DNA of 64,000 bases. It comes from Romboutsia lituseburensis. Its GTDB lineage: Bacteria > Bacillota > Clostridia > Peptostreptococcales > Peptostreptococcaceae. The translations under genes and the position numbers were made by a program. The notes beneath the pieces are model-generated. The model did no database searches. It was given only the letters and a program-made list of their open reading frames with translations, and had not been told where the DNA came from. The stretch is from assembly GCF_024723825.1 (NCBI RefSeq), contig NZ_JANQBQ010000001.1:1984001-2048000 (forward strand). The letters are read 5' to 3'. Each line of letters begins with the position of its first letter. The stretch's first letter is position 1. Positions 55,425 to 64,000 of the stretch are shown here, in pieces.

Positions 55425-56027
55425 TTACATAAATATAATTATTAATCCTTGAACAATTCCTATAATAAAACCTAGTGCAAATCCTAGGATTTCTATATGT
55501 TTTAATTCTTGCTTGGCTATTCTAAGTATTATTTCCTCTAATTCATATAAATCTAATTCATTTATTTTAGTTTCTACCATTTGTTGTATATTTATACGTT
55601 TATTTGCTTTAATTATTATTTCTTCCGCTAAATCATCTATACTTTGTCTAATTTCTGCTTCTATTGCATCAGATACATAACCTTGTATTATACTTTTTAA
55701 AGGGCCAGGAGCAAAAGCCATTTTTTCATTAACTATAAGTTTTATTTTTGTTTTTATATATTCTATTACATTTTCTTTATCTTCTTTTGTAATTAAATTT
55801 TCTAATATTTCGTCAAGTGAAAGAAATTCATCTTGAATTACTTCGCCTATATTCGCAGCTATCTCAGCTTTTCTTTTTGGTATTAGCCCTATTATTTCTT
55901 TATTTATTATAGGTATTTTAATAGGTTCTATCGGTCTAAAGATCAACTTTATAGCAACTACATTTGTTATATAACCTATTACACCGCCTATACAAGCTAA
56001 TATTAATATCTTTAGTGCATTATCCAT
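55425..56027 (-). CDS. DUF445 membrane protein
   Basis: 200 residues, a short form of the DUF445/YheB family. Hydrophobic N-terminus (ILILACIGGVIGYITNVVAIKLIF) and C-terminus (ILGFALGFIIGIVQGLIIIFM) enclose a polar, helical middle, so both ends are probably membrane-embedded. The LKSIIQGYVSDAIEAEI stretch is typical. Function unknown. It lies between ytxC and thrS, 94 nt after ytxC. Confidence 0.82.
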   Translation of the reverse strand: MDNALKILILACIGGVIGYITNVVAIKLIFRPIEPIKIPIINKEIIGLIPKRKAEIAANIGEVIQDEFLSLDEILENLITKEDKENVIEYIKTKIKLIVNEKMAFAPGPLKSIIQGYVSDAIEAEIRQSIDDLAEEIIIKANKRINIQQMVETKINELDLYELEEIILRIAKQELKHIEILGFALGFIIGIVQGLIIIFM

Positions 56028-56121
56028 AAAATAACTCTCCTCATCTCAATATAATTGTATATATAATTTGCTTTCTAATTATTATATAATATTTTTATAC
56101 TATATTGATATGAGTTTTTTA

Positions 56122-56922
56122 TTAATTTTGGTAAATAAGATTTACTTTATTTCCAAATATAGACTTTATAGTTTCAACGATTTCTTTAGAGGAGTTATTT
56201 TTTAATGTATCTAGTATCTCTATTTTACCAGGACATAAGGTCAACAATGTACTTATTAGGTAATCTTCATAATTCAAATTTTCTTGTATTACCATATTGA
56301 TTATTTCTTCATTGTCTATATTATCTATTTTATTTCCATTCTTATCATACAAAACAAAAGAATTATCTTTTAGTATATGTACTTTAAGTATGTCTATTTT
56401 TTCTTCTTGTATTTCAATAAAATACTTTAATACATTTATAAACTCATCTTGATCTTTTTTTATTATGTACTCTTCAACTGCAATGTCACCTATCGTAGAT
56501 ATATATCTCATAAACTCCTTCATTCTAAAGTTTACAAATCCCTCTATATTTATATAATCATTAGTAAGTATATAATTGTTTACCTTATTCCTTATAGAAT
56601 CTTTTATAAAAGGCTCTTTTGATTTAAATATTTCTAATGAGTATGTATAAATTTTTTCTTCTTCATTCGAATAGGTTTCATGGTACTGCTTCCAAATGTA
56701 TTCTTTCAATAATTTATATTTCATTATATTTAATATCAATGTTGTTATTTCTTCTGTCATAGATTCAACATCTATATTCGCTTTATTGGTTTCGCTTATC
56801 TCAATTTCAATAAGACCATTATTATGTCTCAATTCTTTATTTAAATTACTATTATTGAAAAATCTCAAAGCATACATTTTATCTTGCTGTGATAAACTTA
56901 GATGAATATGTTTTGTTGTCAA
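56122..56922 (-). CDS. ytxC: Putative sporulation protein YtxC
   Basis: 266 residues from a TTG at 56922 (TTKHIHLSLSQQDKM), with AAGGAG 8 nt upstream; the ATG at 56970 has no good site. Recognised from the C-terminal pattern LLTLCPGKIEILDTLKN and the helical body, and from its place upstream of thrS, which is where B. subtilis keeps ytxC. The family is limited to spore formers; its molecular role is unknown. No membrane segment seen. Confidence 0.82.
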   Translation of the reverse strand: MTTKHIHLSLSQQDKMYALRFFNNSNLNKELRHNNGLIEIEISETNKANIDVESMTEEITTLILNIMKYKLLKEYIWKQYHETYSNEEEKIYTYSLEIFKSKEPFIKDSIRNKVNNYILTNDYINIEGFVNFRMKEFMRYISTIGDIAVEEYIIKKDQDEFINVLKYFIEIQEEKIDILKVHILKDNSFVLYDKNGNKIDNIDNEEIINMVIQENLNYEDYLISTLLTLCPGKIEILDTLKNNSSKEIVETIKSIFGNKVNLIYQN

Positions 56923-57202
56923 ATCAATCGCTCCTTTCTTAATGATAAGAGGAACTGTATTAGTTATCATATTATATTAAATTTTATTTAGAATAGCTTT
57001 TTATTTAACTTAAAATTTAATATTATTCTTATGTCCTATAACTTTTATTATAACTATATTTAATGTATTTAATTCATTTTACTTAACTATAATTACCTTT
57101 TATATAATATTTTATTTATTATTTTTCTAAGCTTTTTTAGATATCTTAATACAGTTATTATATTTTTATTTCTATTATTATTTTTATGATATTTTCAAAT
57201 AA
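56923..57202. other. AT-rich intergenic stretch
   Basis: I see no gene, leader or repeat here, only low-complexity A/T. It probably holds the ytxC promoter, which I cannot place with confidence. Confidence 0.4.
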
Positions 57203-57234
57203 AAAAAATGATAGCTTAAAGCTATCATTTTTTT
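57203..57234. terminator. Terminator of the nucleoside ABC operon
   Basis: Stem AAAAAAATGATAGCTT with its complement around a short loop; it overlaps the stop codon of the last permease gene. U-rich in both directions. Confidence 0.85.
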
Positions 57235-58168
57235 ATCTTTCACCTTTTTTGTATGGGTTACCAAGAGCTGCTGGAGCCTTAGAACTTTTAACGAATAGAA
57301 CTAGTACTACTAGAGTTACTATATATGGTATCATTGATAATAAGTTTTCATTTATACTAAATGGTAATTCTGGATTTCCAAAGTAAACTGATAATGCTGT
57401 TGAGAATCCAAATAATAAACATGCTACCATTGACCATTGAGGTCTCCATTTACCAAATATAACTGCTGCTATAGCTATATACCCTTGACCAGATATTAAT
57501 GTCGGTCTAAATGAAGAAACAACAGCTAAACTCATTGATGCCCCTCCAAGTCCTGCTAATATACCTGATAATATAACTGCTTTATATCTAGTTTTAGCAA
57601 CATTTATACCTAGTGTATCTGCTGCACCAGGATGCTCTCCTACTGCTCTTACTCTAAGTCCGAACTTAGTTTTATATAATACATAATATACAACTGCAAC
57701 TAATATAAATGCTAAAAAGACTGTTGCATATGCATTAAATATTGTATCTAATATACTTCCAGATGGGAAAACACCATTTAATGGTCTTGGTATTTTGTTT
57801 TCCATTGGTATTGTTGGTGTCATAGTTGCACCATCAAACATTATTTTAGATGTAAATAATGCTACACCTGGAGCTAATAAGTTTATTGCAACCCCTGATA
57901 TTGTATGGTCTGCATTGAAACTTACAGTTGCTATTGCATGAATTAAAGCAAATAAACCACCTGCTAATCCACCCATTAAAAATGCTATCCAAGGATTTCC
58001 TACCATATATCCAGCAGCCGCTCCTGCGAATGCTCCTATAGTCATCATTCCCTCTATACCTATATTAACTATACCTGAATTCTCTGAGAATACTCCACCT
58101 AATGCTGCAAATATAAGGGGTGTAGAGTACATCAGAGTAGTACTAATAATTAAAGCTATATCTTCCAT
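57233..58168 (-). CDS. nupQ: Nucleoside-type ABC transporter permease 2
   Basis: 311 residues with about eight membrane helices, BPD_transp_2 family. Typical LGGVFSENSGIVNIGIEGMMTIGAF near residue 22 and AVGEHPGAADTLGINV near 180. Its ATG overlaps the nupP stop as TAATG, so the two permeases are translationally coupled. With nupP it forms the channel of the importer. Confidence 0.9.
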   Translation of the reverse strand: MEDIALIISTTLMYSTPLIFAALGGVFSENSGIVNIGIEGMMTIGAFAGAAAGYMVGNPWIAFLMGGLAGGLFALIHAIATVSFNADHTISGVAINLLAPGVALFTSKIMFDGATMTPTIPMENKIPRPLNGVFPSGSILDTIFNAYATVFLAFILVAVVYYVLYKTKFGLRVRAVGEHPGAADTLGINVAKTRYKAVILSGILAGLGGASMSLAVVSSFRPTLISGQGYIAIAAVIFGKWRPQWSMVACLLFGFSTALSVYFGNPELPFSINENLLSMIPYIVTLVVLVLFVKSSKAPAALGNPYKKGER

Positions 58169-59262
58169 TATGCATTACCCCCTTTTTTCTTTTTATCTCT
58201 CATTTTTACGTATAACATTCTTAAAACACTACTTAAAGCTATAAAGTAAACTATTGATCCTATAACTATATTAACTACCTCTGAAGGAGCTCCGACAGCT
58301 TGCATCTTAGTTCCTCCATATTTAAATGCACCGAATAATAATCCTGAGAATATAACTCCAATCGGATTACTATTTGCTATTAATGCAACAGCTATACCAT
58401 CAAAACCATAGCCTTCTTGAGCAGCAAGTATTGTTATATTGTTAGATACACCCATAACTTGTATAGCTCCTGCTATACCTGCTAATAAACCTGCTATTGC
58501 CATAGATTTAAATATTGATGAACTAACATTTATTCCACCATATTCAGCACCAAATTTGTTATATCCAACGCCTCTTAATTCAAATCCTAAAGTAGTTTTA
58601 AATAATACAAATGCTATTATAAGTACTAATATTATAGATATTACTATCCCCCAGTTAACTTTAGTCGCAGGTCCTACTAGTCCTGTTAACCAATCTATTC
58701 CTATTGAAGCTGAATCATGTATGCTTATTGATGCTTCACTATTTGGTCTTGCTAACCAAGTACTCTTTATCATAAAGTTACTTAAATAGAACGCTATCCA
58801 GTTAAGCATTATGGTTGCTATAACCTCATTTATTCCAAACTTAGATTTTAACCATCCTGCAAATCCACCCCATATAGCTCCAGCTAATGCTGCTACTAAT
58901 AATGTAAGTGGTATATGTATAATTGCAGGAAGTTCTATTCCAGCTCCTACCATAGTTGCAACTAATGCACCTACTATAAATTGTCCTTCAGCTCCTATAT
59001 TAAATAAACCAGTCTTAAATGCAAACGCTATAGAAAGACCTGTTAATATAAGAGGTGTTGATCTTATTATTGTCCACGCTATGAATTTAGGTTTTCCAAA
59101 TACACCTTCTATCATAGCTGAATATGCTACTATTGGATCTTCTCCAGCTAAAACTAACGCTATCGCTCCTACAATAAGTCCTAATACTATAGATATTAAA
59201 GAGAATAATATCGCATTGTCAGCTAGGGAAAAATTCTTTTTCTTTTTAATATTATCAACCAT
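58168..59262 (-). CDS. nupP: Nucleoside-type ABC transporter permease 1
   Basis: 364 residues with about nine helices, BPD_transp_2 family. The motifs TGLFNIGAEGQFIVGAL near 85 and GVGYNKFGAEYGGINV near 235 match the sugar/nucleoside permeases. The GGAGGT that precedes its ATG lies inside the end of nupO, 2 nt before in stop-to-start terms. Same operon. Confidence 0.9.
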   Translation of the reverse strand: MVDNIKKKKNFSLADNAILFSLISIVLGLIVGAIALVLAGEDPIVAYSAMIEGVFGKPKFIAWTIIRSTPLILTGLSIAFAFKTGLFNIGAEGQFIVGALVATMVGAGIELPAIIHIPLTLLVAALAGAIWGGFAGWLKSKFGINEVIATIMLNWIAFYLSNFMIKSTWLARPNSEASISIHDSASIGIDWLTGLVGPATKVNWGIVISIILVLIIAFVLFKTTLGFELRGVGYNKFGAEYGGINVSSSIFKSMAIAGLLAGIAGAIQVMGVSNNITILAAQEGYGFDGIAVALIANSNPIGVIFSGLLFGAFKYGGTKMQAVGAPSEVVNIVIGSIVYFIALSSVLRMLYVKMRDKKKKGGNA

Positions 59263-59263
59263 T

Positions 59264-60823
59264 CTATTTACCTCCAGCCATCATAAATCCTAGTGTATTC
59301 TCATCTGCATCTTTTGCATCAACAATTCCCACTATTTTTCCTTCATAGATTACAGCTATTCTATCTGAAACATTCATAACCTCATCTAATTCTAGAGATA
59401 CTAAAAGTACCGCATTTCCTTCATCCCTTTGCTTAACTAAAGCTTGATGAACGAACTCTATAGCACCAACATCTAGACCTCTTGTTGGTTGAGTAGCTAT
59501 TAATAATTGTGCTTCTCCTGTTGCCTCTCTAGCCACCTCTATATTATCAACTTCTCTACCTATTATAACCTTTTGTTGGTTACCTCCAGATAAAGCTCTT
59601 GCTTTTGTTGTATGGTCTGTTGGTCTTACATCAAATCTATTTACTATTTCTTCAGCATATTTATCAATAGCTTCTTTATTTAAGACACCATTTTTAGAGA
59701 ATCTTGGATCTTTATAGTTTTGCAAAACTGTATTTTCAGCTACAGAGAAGTCTAATATTAACCCTCTCTTATGTCTATCTTCAGGTATATTCTTTATACC
59801 ACTAGTAAACATATCTTTAGGATTTTTATTTAAAAGTTCTTTACCATTTACTTTTATACTTCCTGATTCAGCTTTTCTAAGTCCAGTTAAAGCCTCTACT
59901 AATTCAGATTGTCCATTTCCATCTATACCAGCTATACCTAATATTTCTCCTGCCTTAACTTCTAAAGATAAACCATCTACTACAGATATCTTTCTATTAT
60001 CTTTTACTGTTAAATCCTTTACTTCTAATACTATTTGTTCTGGCTTAGCTTCTGCTTTATCAACTTTAAAGTTTACTTCTCTACCAACCATCATAGCTGC
60101 TAAATCATCTTCTGTTACTTCAGAAACTTTTACTGTGTCAATATATTTCCCCCTTCTGATTATAGTACAGTGATCTGCTGCAGCTTTAATTTCTTTTAAT
60201 TTATGAGTTATTATTATTACTGATTTACCCTCTTTTGTTAAGTTTCTTATAATTTGTATAAGCTCTTGTATTTCTTGAGGTGTAAGAACAGCTGTTGGCT
60301 CATCTAGTATTAATATCTCAGCTCCTCTATATAAGGCTTTTAATATTTCTACCCTTTGTTGCATACCAACTGTTATATCCTCAATTTTAGCATTTGGATC
60401 AACATATAATCCATATTTTTCAGATATTTCTTTTACATCTTCTATTGCTTTTTTTAGGTCTACAGCCCCAAGACCTTTTGTTGGTTCAGTCCCAAGTATT
60501 ATGTTTTGAGCTACTGTAAACGGTTGAACTAACATGAAATGTTGGTGAACCATCCCTATTCCATTGGCAATGGCAACATTTGGATTATCCATATTTACTG
60601 ATTTTCCATTTATAAGAATATCTCCTGATGTAGGTTGATATAAACCATATAATATGTTCATCAGAGTAGATTTTCCTGCTCCATTCTCACCTAAAAGAGC
60701 ATGTACTTCTCCTTTATGCACAGTCAAATCTATGTTTTCGTTTGCAACGAAATTCCCGAACTTTTTAGTTATCTGTTTCATTTCTACAACTTTTTGACTG
60801 TAGTCGACATTACTATTCTTCAT
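59264..60823 (-). CDS. nupO: Nucleoside-type ABC transporter double ATPase
   Basis: 519 residues with two fused nucleotide-binding domains. Domain 1: Walker A GENGAGKSTLM near residue 45, signature degenerate as TVGMQQRVEI, Walker B LILDEPTAVLTP. Domain 2: Walker A degenerate as GIDGNGQSE, signature SGGNQQKVIIGRE, then LLIATQPTRGLDVG. One complete and one degenerate Walker A is usual for this sugar/nucleoside importer group. It has its own promoter and is separated from the binding-protein gene by a terminator. Confidence 0.93.
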   Translation of the reverse strand: MKNSNVDYSQKVVEMKQITKKFGNFVANENIDLTVHKGEVHALLGENGAGKSTLMNILYGLYQPTSGDILINGKSVNMDNPNVAIANGIGMVHQHFMLVQPFTVAQNIILGTEPTKGLGAVDLKKAIEDVKEISEKYGLYVDPNAKIEDITVGMQQRVEILKALYRGAEILILDEPTAVLTPQEIQELIQIIRNLTKEGKSVIIITHKLKEIKAAADHCTIIRRGKYIDTVKVSEVTEDDLAAMMVGREVNFKVDKAEAKPEQIVLEVKDLTVKDNRKISVVDGLSLEVKAGEILGIAGIDGNGQSELVEALTGLRKAESGSIKVNGKELLNKNPKDMFTSGIKNIPEDRHKRGLILDFSVAENTVLQNYKDPRFSKNGVLNKEAIDKYAEEIVNRFDVRPTDHTTKARALSGGNQQKVIIGREVDNIEVAREATGEAQLLIATQPTRGLDVGAIEFVHQALVKQRDEGNAVLLVSLELDEVMNVSDRIAVIYEGKIVGIVDAKDADENTLGFMMAGGK

Positions 60824-60864
60824 CGCTCTTTATTACCCTCCTTAATTTAATATTCAGCATTTTT

Positions 60865-60893
60865 ATTATACTAAAATACATTGTACATAACAA
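60865..60893 (-). promoter_or_regulatory. Internal promoter of nupOPQ
   Basis: -35 TTGTTA (60888-60893), 17-nt spacer, -10 TATAAT (60865-60870), 42 nt before nupO. The remaining 60958-61172 of this 386-nt gap is AT-rich, and I recognise nothing else in it. Confidence 0.65.
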
Positions 60894-60909
60894 ACAATTT
60901 TACTAATTT

Positions 60910-60957
60910 TTTCGAAAAAGTTGATTTTTGTCGTTTTTTGTCTGGTGTTTTTCGAAA
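60910..60957. promoter_or_regulatory. TTTCGAAAAA inverted repeat upstream of the nupO promoter
   Basis: Arms TTTCGAAAAA (60910-60919) and TTTTTCGAAA (60948-60957) are exact complements 28 nt apart, ending 17 bp upstream of the -35. Each arm matches a CodY box at about 10 of 15 positions, so either a weak CodY site or another purine-type operator is possible. Confidence 0.4.
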
Positions 60958-61172
60958 CTTAGATATTATTACCTAGTCTATTTTATATTTTCTCTGATAA
61001 ATATTATTCTTACCAAAAGAATCTAAAATATTTTATTCTATGGTATTAAAAAGTTTATTCTCAATTTGATTTCATTAATCACTCTTATTTTCTAACATAG
61101 GATATATATTTAAACTATTGTTTATCATTAGGAGTATTTTTTGAATTTTGGGCCACTATCATATATAATTTA

Positions 61173-61204
61173 AAAAACTACCCCTTAATAAGGGTAGTTT
61201 TTTT
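61173..61204 (-). terminator. Terminator/attenuator after the BMP lipoprotein gene
   Basis: Stem AAAAACTACCCTT with AAGGGGTAGTTTTT, U6 after it on the minus strand. Partial readthrough would give more binding protein than transporter. Confidence 0.85.
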
Positions 61205-61209
61205 GAATA

Positions 61210-62262
61210 CTATTTCTTTAATTGATCGTATTCAGCTTTATTTTGAGGAACTTTTATTTCTCCTGATTTTATCTTTTCAGCTTCTTGCTCAACGTATTTT
61301 AACATTTCTTCTTTAACATGTTTATCACTAGTTGGAGCTATACCAACTCCACCCATTTCTAATGTATTAACTACAACTTTTCCAGCTTCATATTTACCTT
61401 CTATTAAAGACTTAACCATGTTATAGACAGCTACATCTATATTCTTCATTGCTGAAGTTATTACGTTGTCTGGAGCTAACTTATTTTGATCTTGGTCAAC
61501 ACCTATAGCTTTTTTGTTATTTTCTTTAGCTGCTTCTATAGCACCTATACCAACAGCACCAGCTGCTGAGAATATTATATCAGCATTTTTTTGATGCATT
61601 TGGTTAGCTATAGATTTTCCTAAAGCTGCATCTGAGAAGCTATTTGCATATTGTACAAGTACATCTGCATCTGGATTAGCAGCTTCAACACCTGCTCTAA
61701 ATCCATAATCAAATCTATCTATAACTTCACCTTCTATACCACCTATAAATCCAACTTTATTAGTTTCAGTCATTTTTCCTGCTACTAATCCTGTTAAATA
61801 TGCTGATACATTATCTTCAAATAATAATGAAGTTACATTCTTTGGTTGTTTTTCATAAGCTGCATCTATAAGAGCAAATTGATTCTCTGGATAATGTTCT
61901 GATGCCTCTTGTATAGCATCTGATAACTTAAATCCAACTCCTATTATTAAGTCCATATCCTCATCAATAAATGTTTCTAAGTTTGGAACATAGTCTGCAT
62001 CTTGCTTAGATTCTAGATACTTAACAACTACTTTATCTTTTCCATATTCTTTTTCTATTTTTTCTAGACCTTTCCAAGCAGATTGGTTAAATGATTCATC
62101 ATTTACTCCACCTACATCTGTAACCATCCCTATTTTAAAAACTTTATCTTCCTCTTTACCAGCAGATTCGCCTTCCGATTTATTTCCTGAGCTACATCCT
62201 ACTAGCATACTAGCACTCATAACAACTGCTAGACCTAATGATAATAACTTTTTAAGTTTCAT
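61210..62262 (-). CDS. nupN: BMP family nucleoside-binding lipoprotein
   Basis: 350 residues. Lipoprotein signal with lipobox MLVGC and acylated C23, then a Ser/Gly/Glu linker and a periplasmic-binding fold of the BMP/PnrA type: FKIGMVTDVGGVNDESFNQSAW near 43, VGFIGGIEGEVIDRFDYGFRAG near 170, and VGIGAIEAAKENNKKAIGVDQDQNK. It captures nucleosides on the outer face of the membrane and passes them to NupOPQ. The ATG has TAGGGAGGAATCT upstream. Confidence 0.92.
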   Translation of the reverse strand: MKLKKLLSLGLAVVMSASMLVGCSSGNKSEGESAGKEEDKVFKIGMVTDVGGVNDESFNQSAWKGLEKIEKEYGKDKVVVKYLESKQDADYVPNLETFIDEDMDLIIGVGFKLSDAIQEASEHYPENQFALIDAAYEKQPKNVTSLLFEDNVSAYLTGLVAGKMTETNKVGFIGGIEGEVIDRFDYGFRAGVEAANPDADVLVQYANSFSDAALGKSIANQMHQKNADIIFSAAGAVGIGAIEAAKENNKKAIGVDQDQNKLAPDNVITSAMKNIDVAVYNMVKSLIEGKYEAGKVVVNTLEMGGVGIAPTSDKHVKEEMLKYVEQEAEKIKSGEIKVPQNKAEYDQLKK

Positions 62263-62428
62263 AGATTCCTCCCTAAAATATAAATATTATGTACTATTAA
62301 TTATATAGTACACCATTTTGAAAACTTTTTCTATATAAAAAAAAAATTTTATAGCTATTTAATGTATATTTTTTGTATTATAATGTAACTTATTTTTTTA
62401 AATTAGTATGTAATTATTATTTTTACAC

Positions 62429-62443
62429 AATTTTCCAAAAATT
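62429..62443. promoter_or_regulatory. CodY box upstream of the nup operon
   Basis: AATTTTCCAAAAATT matches the CodY consensus AATTTTCWGAAAATT at 13 of 15 positions. It lies about 167 nt before the binding-protein gene, within a 321-nt AT-rich region where several weak -10 boxes can be found (for example TATAAT at about 62380-62385). CodY control of nup genes is known in B. subtilis. Confidence 0.55.
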
Positions 62444-62546
62444 AAGTTTGCATCCTTACTTTTTATTGATATTTTAACGTTTTTAAAGTATTTTTTTTAT
62501 ATTTATTTTATTTTTAATTTACTTTTTTATATTATTGATAAAATAA

Positions 62547-62568
62547 AAAGCCCTCTTACGAGGACTTT
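62547..62568 (-). terminator. Terminator after the DegV gene
   Basis: Stem AAAGTCCTC/GAGGGCTTT with loop GTAA, then UUAUUUUAU on the minus strand. Confidence 0.8.
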
Positions 62569-62583
62569 ACTAATTATGACATA

Positions 62584-63432
62584 CTATTTATTTTTTAGAC
62601 ATATAATTCCAGTTAAACCAGGTCCTGCATGAGATCCTACACAAGTTCCGATTTGGAAATATAATATATCTTTTGGGTTAAATTGTTCTCTAACTACTTC
62701 CGTCAATCTTTCTCTTTCTTTAAAATCATCACTATATCCTATGCAAATAACTTGATTTGTTAAATCTGTTCCACAATTTTCTTTTATTAATTCAATCATT
62801 TTAGATATTACATTCTTCTTGCCTCTAACTTGACATACAGGAGCAACTAACCCATCTCTCATATCTAATATCGGCTTTATATTTAATATACTACCTATTG
62901 CAGCCTTAGTAGAAGATATTCTTCCACCTTTTTGTAAATACTCTAATGTATCTACCGAGAATAAAACATATGTCTTTTCTCTTAGTATTTTAACTGCTTC
63001 TAATATTTCATCTATATCTTTACCTTCTTGAGCAAGTTTAGCTGCTTCAACAACTAATATACCTATAACATAAGAAAATGCTAATGAGTCATATGTATAA
63101 ATCTCTCCATCTATATCATTTTTAGCCATGACAGCACTTTGATATGTTCCTGTTGCTACCGATGATCCTGCTATGTAAAGTATTTTTCTACCCTCATTAA
63201 CGTATCTTTCAAATGTTTCTTTAAATTGAGCATATGTTGCTTGCGATGTTTTTGGATATGCATTTTGTTCTCTAAGTGTTTTATAAAATTCATCATTCGA
63301 TATATCTACACCATCTTTGTATTCTTTTCCGTCTAATATTACAGTTAACGGTACAACTTCTATATCATATTTTTCTATTAACTCTTTGGGTATATCCGAT
63401 AAACTATCGCAAATTACTTTTATATTTTTCAT
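62584..63432 (-). CDS. DegV family fatty-acid-binding protein
   Basis: 282 residues, standard DegV size. VICDSLSDIPKELIEKYDIEVVPL at the N-terminus, TSQATYAQFKETFE near residue 77, and GGRISSTKAAIGSILNIKPIL near 168 are family marks that line the lipid pocket in known structures. Members (FakB) present exogenous fatty acids to the kinase FakA; no fakA is nearby, so the lipid role is by family. It is 40 nt downstream of trmL and may be co-transcribed. Confidence 0.9.
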   Translation of the reverse strand: MKNIKVICDSLSDIPKELIEKYDIEVVPLTVILDGKEYKDGVDISNDEFYKTLREQNAYPKTSQATYAQFKETFERYVNEGRKILYIAGSSVATGTYQSAVMAKNDIDGEIYTYDSLAFSYVIGILVVEAAKLAQEGKDIDEILEAVKILREKTYVLFSVDTLEYLQKGGRISSTKAAIGSILNIKPILDMRDGLVAPVCQVRGKKNVISKMIELIKENCGTDLTNQVICIGYSDDFKERERLTEVVREQFNPKDILYFQIGTCVGSHAGPGLTGIICLKNK

Positions 63433-63472
63433 TTTAATTACCCCCTCCTAAACTCTCTTAGATTGATTAGGA

Positions 63473-63943
63473 TTATCTCATATTAGGATAACCTAATTGT
63501 CTTAATGCCTCGTACACTACTATCGCAACTGAGTTTGATAAGTTTAGTGATCTTGCCTTTTCTACATTTATCATTGGTATTCTCATACAAGTCTCTAAAT
63601 TTGATTTAATCAAATCTTCTGGCAATCCTTTTGTTTCTTTACCAAATACTACAAATGAATTTTCAACAAATTCCATATCAGAATGTGATTGATTAACTTT
63701 TGTTGTTGAGAAGAAAAACTTTCCTTCTGGATTTTTTTCAACAACTTCTTCAAAGCTATCATAGTACTGTATATTTGCTAAATCCCAGTAATCTAATCCG
63801 CTTCTTTTTAAATATTTATCTTCTAAAGAAAAACCTAATGGTCTAACTAAATGCAATGTTGTACCTGTTGCAGCACATGTTCTTATTATATTTCCAGTAT
63901 TTTGAGGTATCTCAGGTTCTACTAATACTACGTTTAATGACAT
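63473..63943 (-). CDS. trmL: tRNA (cytidine/uridine-34-2'-O)-methyltransferase
   Basis: 156 residues, the whole of a minimal SPOUT enzyme. Motifs: VLVEPEIPQNTGNIIRTCAATG at the start, VVFGKETKGLPEDL near 95 and IPMINVEKARSLNLSNSVAIVVYE at the end, which form the SAM-binding knot. Methylates the wobble ribose of tRNA-Leu isoacceptors. AAAAGGAGGATTTTAT precedes the ATG. The 57 nt upstream to the window edge hold no further gene. Confidence 0.95.
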   Translation of the reverse strand: MSLNVVLVEPEIPQNTGNIIRTCAATGTTLHLVRPLGFSLEDKYLKRSGLDYWDLANIQYYDSFEEVVEKNPEGKFFFSTTKVNQSHSDMEFVENSFVVFGKETKGLPEDLIKSNLETCMRIPMINVEKARSLNLSNSVAIVVYEALRQLGYPNMR

Positions 63944-64000
63944 ATAAAATCCTCCTTTTTTACGATTATTAAATTTACATTATGTATTTATAAATTTAAA

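Noticed and set aside
57186-57386. Plus-strand frame at the end of nupQ
   Set aside because: It spans the operon terminator and the antisense of the permease C-terminus.
1-64000. CRISPR arrays, rRNA or tRNA genes, prophage or insertion sequences
   Set aside because: No regularly spaced repeats, no rRNA or tRNA-like GC-rich folds apart from the T-box leaders, and no transposase or integrase genes were seen.

Overview
The window is AT-rich DNA from an anaerobic, endospore-forming Gram-positive of the Clostridia. It is most like the Peptostreptococcaceae (Clostridioides, Terrisporobacter, Paeniclostridium, Romboutsia group). This rests on the gene content (Wood-Ljungdahl cluster, ytxC, T-box leaders, L20 leader, a CodY-like box), the strong A/T bias at third codon positions, and the clostridial order cooS-cooC-fhs-fchA-folD-metV-metF-lpd-acsF-acsD-acsC-acsE-acsB-gcvH-acsV. 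I cannot name the species from sequence alone. Almost all genes lie on the minus strand. Only a dipeptidase, a soluble FtsH-like protease and one 66-residue protein lie on the plus strand. No rRNA, tRNA, CRISPR, prophage or insertion sequence was seen.

Region 1 (1-19477) is a complete Wood-Ljungdahl (reductive acetyl-CoA) locus read right to left. It holds CO dehydrogenase and its nickel chaperone (cooS, cooC), the folate-linked methyl branch (fhs, fchA, folD, metV, metF), dihydrolipoamide dehydrogenase (lpdA), a second CooC-type ATPase, the corrinoid protein (acsD, acsC), its methyltransferase (acsE), acetyl-CoA synthase (acsB), GcvH, the corrinoid reactivator (acsV), and a radical SAM protein cut by the left edge. 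A promoter-like -10 with a long inverted repeat lies before cooS, perfect hairpins sit between several genes, and most genes use a GGGGG ribosome-binding site. No formate dehydrogenase or hydrogenase gene is present in the window.

Region 2 (19478-31480) holds a phosphate acyltransferase, a TPR protein, a B12-binding radical SAM protein, two unknown genes, a predicted small RNA of about 80 nt with its own promoter and terminator, argS, a DUF523 protein, mutS2, and pepD on the plus strand.

Region 3 (31481-39198) is the most accessory part. It has an ECF sigma factor with a membrane-anchored DUF4179 partner, a GNAT protein, and a LytTR two-component operon that also encodes a YhfC-type intramembrane protease and a lipoprotein. 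It also has an XRE/ImmA-like protein whose protease motif is missing, preceded by an unusually GC-rich structured element with direct repeats.

Region 4 (39199-57235) is housekeeping: HD protein, U32 peptidase, zapA, pheST with a Phe T-box, an RNA methyltransferase, ktrAB-type potassium uptake, infC-rpmI-rplT with an L20 leader and an AUU start for infC, a soluble FtsH-like protease, thrS with a Thr T-box, a DUF445 protein and ytxC.

Region 5 (57233-64000) encodes a nucleoside-type ABC importer (BMP lipoprotein, ATPase, two permeases) with a near-consensus CodY box upstream, followed by a DegV protein and trmL.
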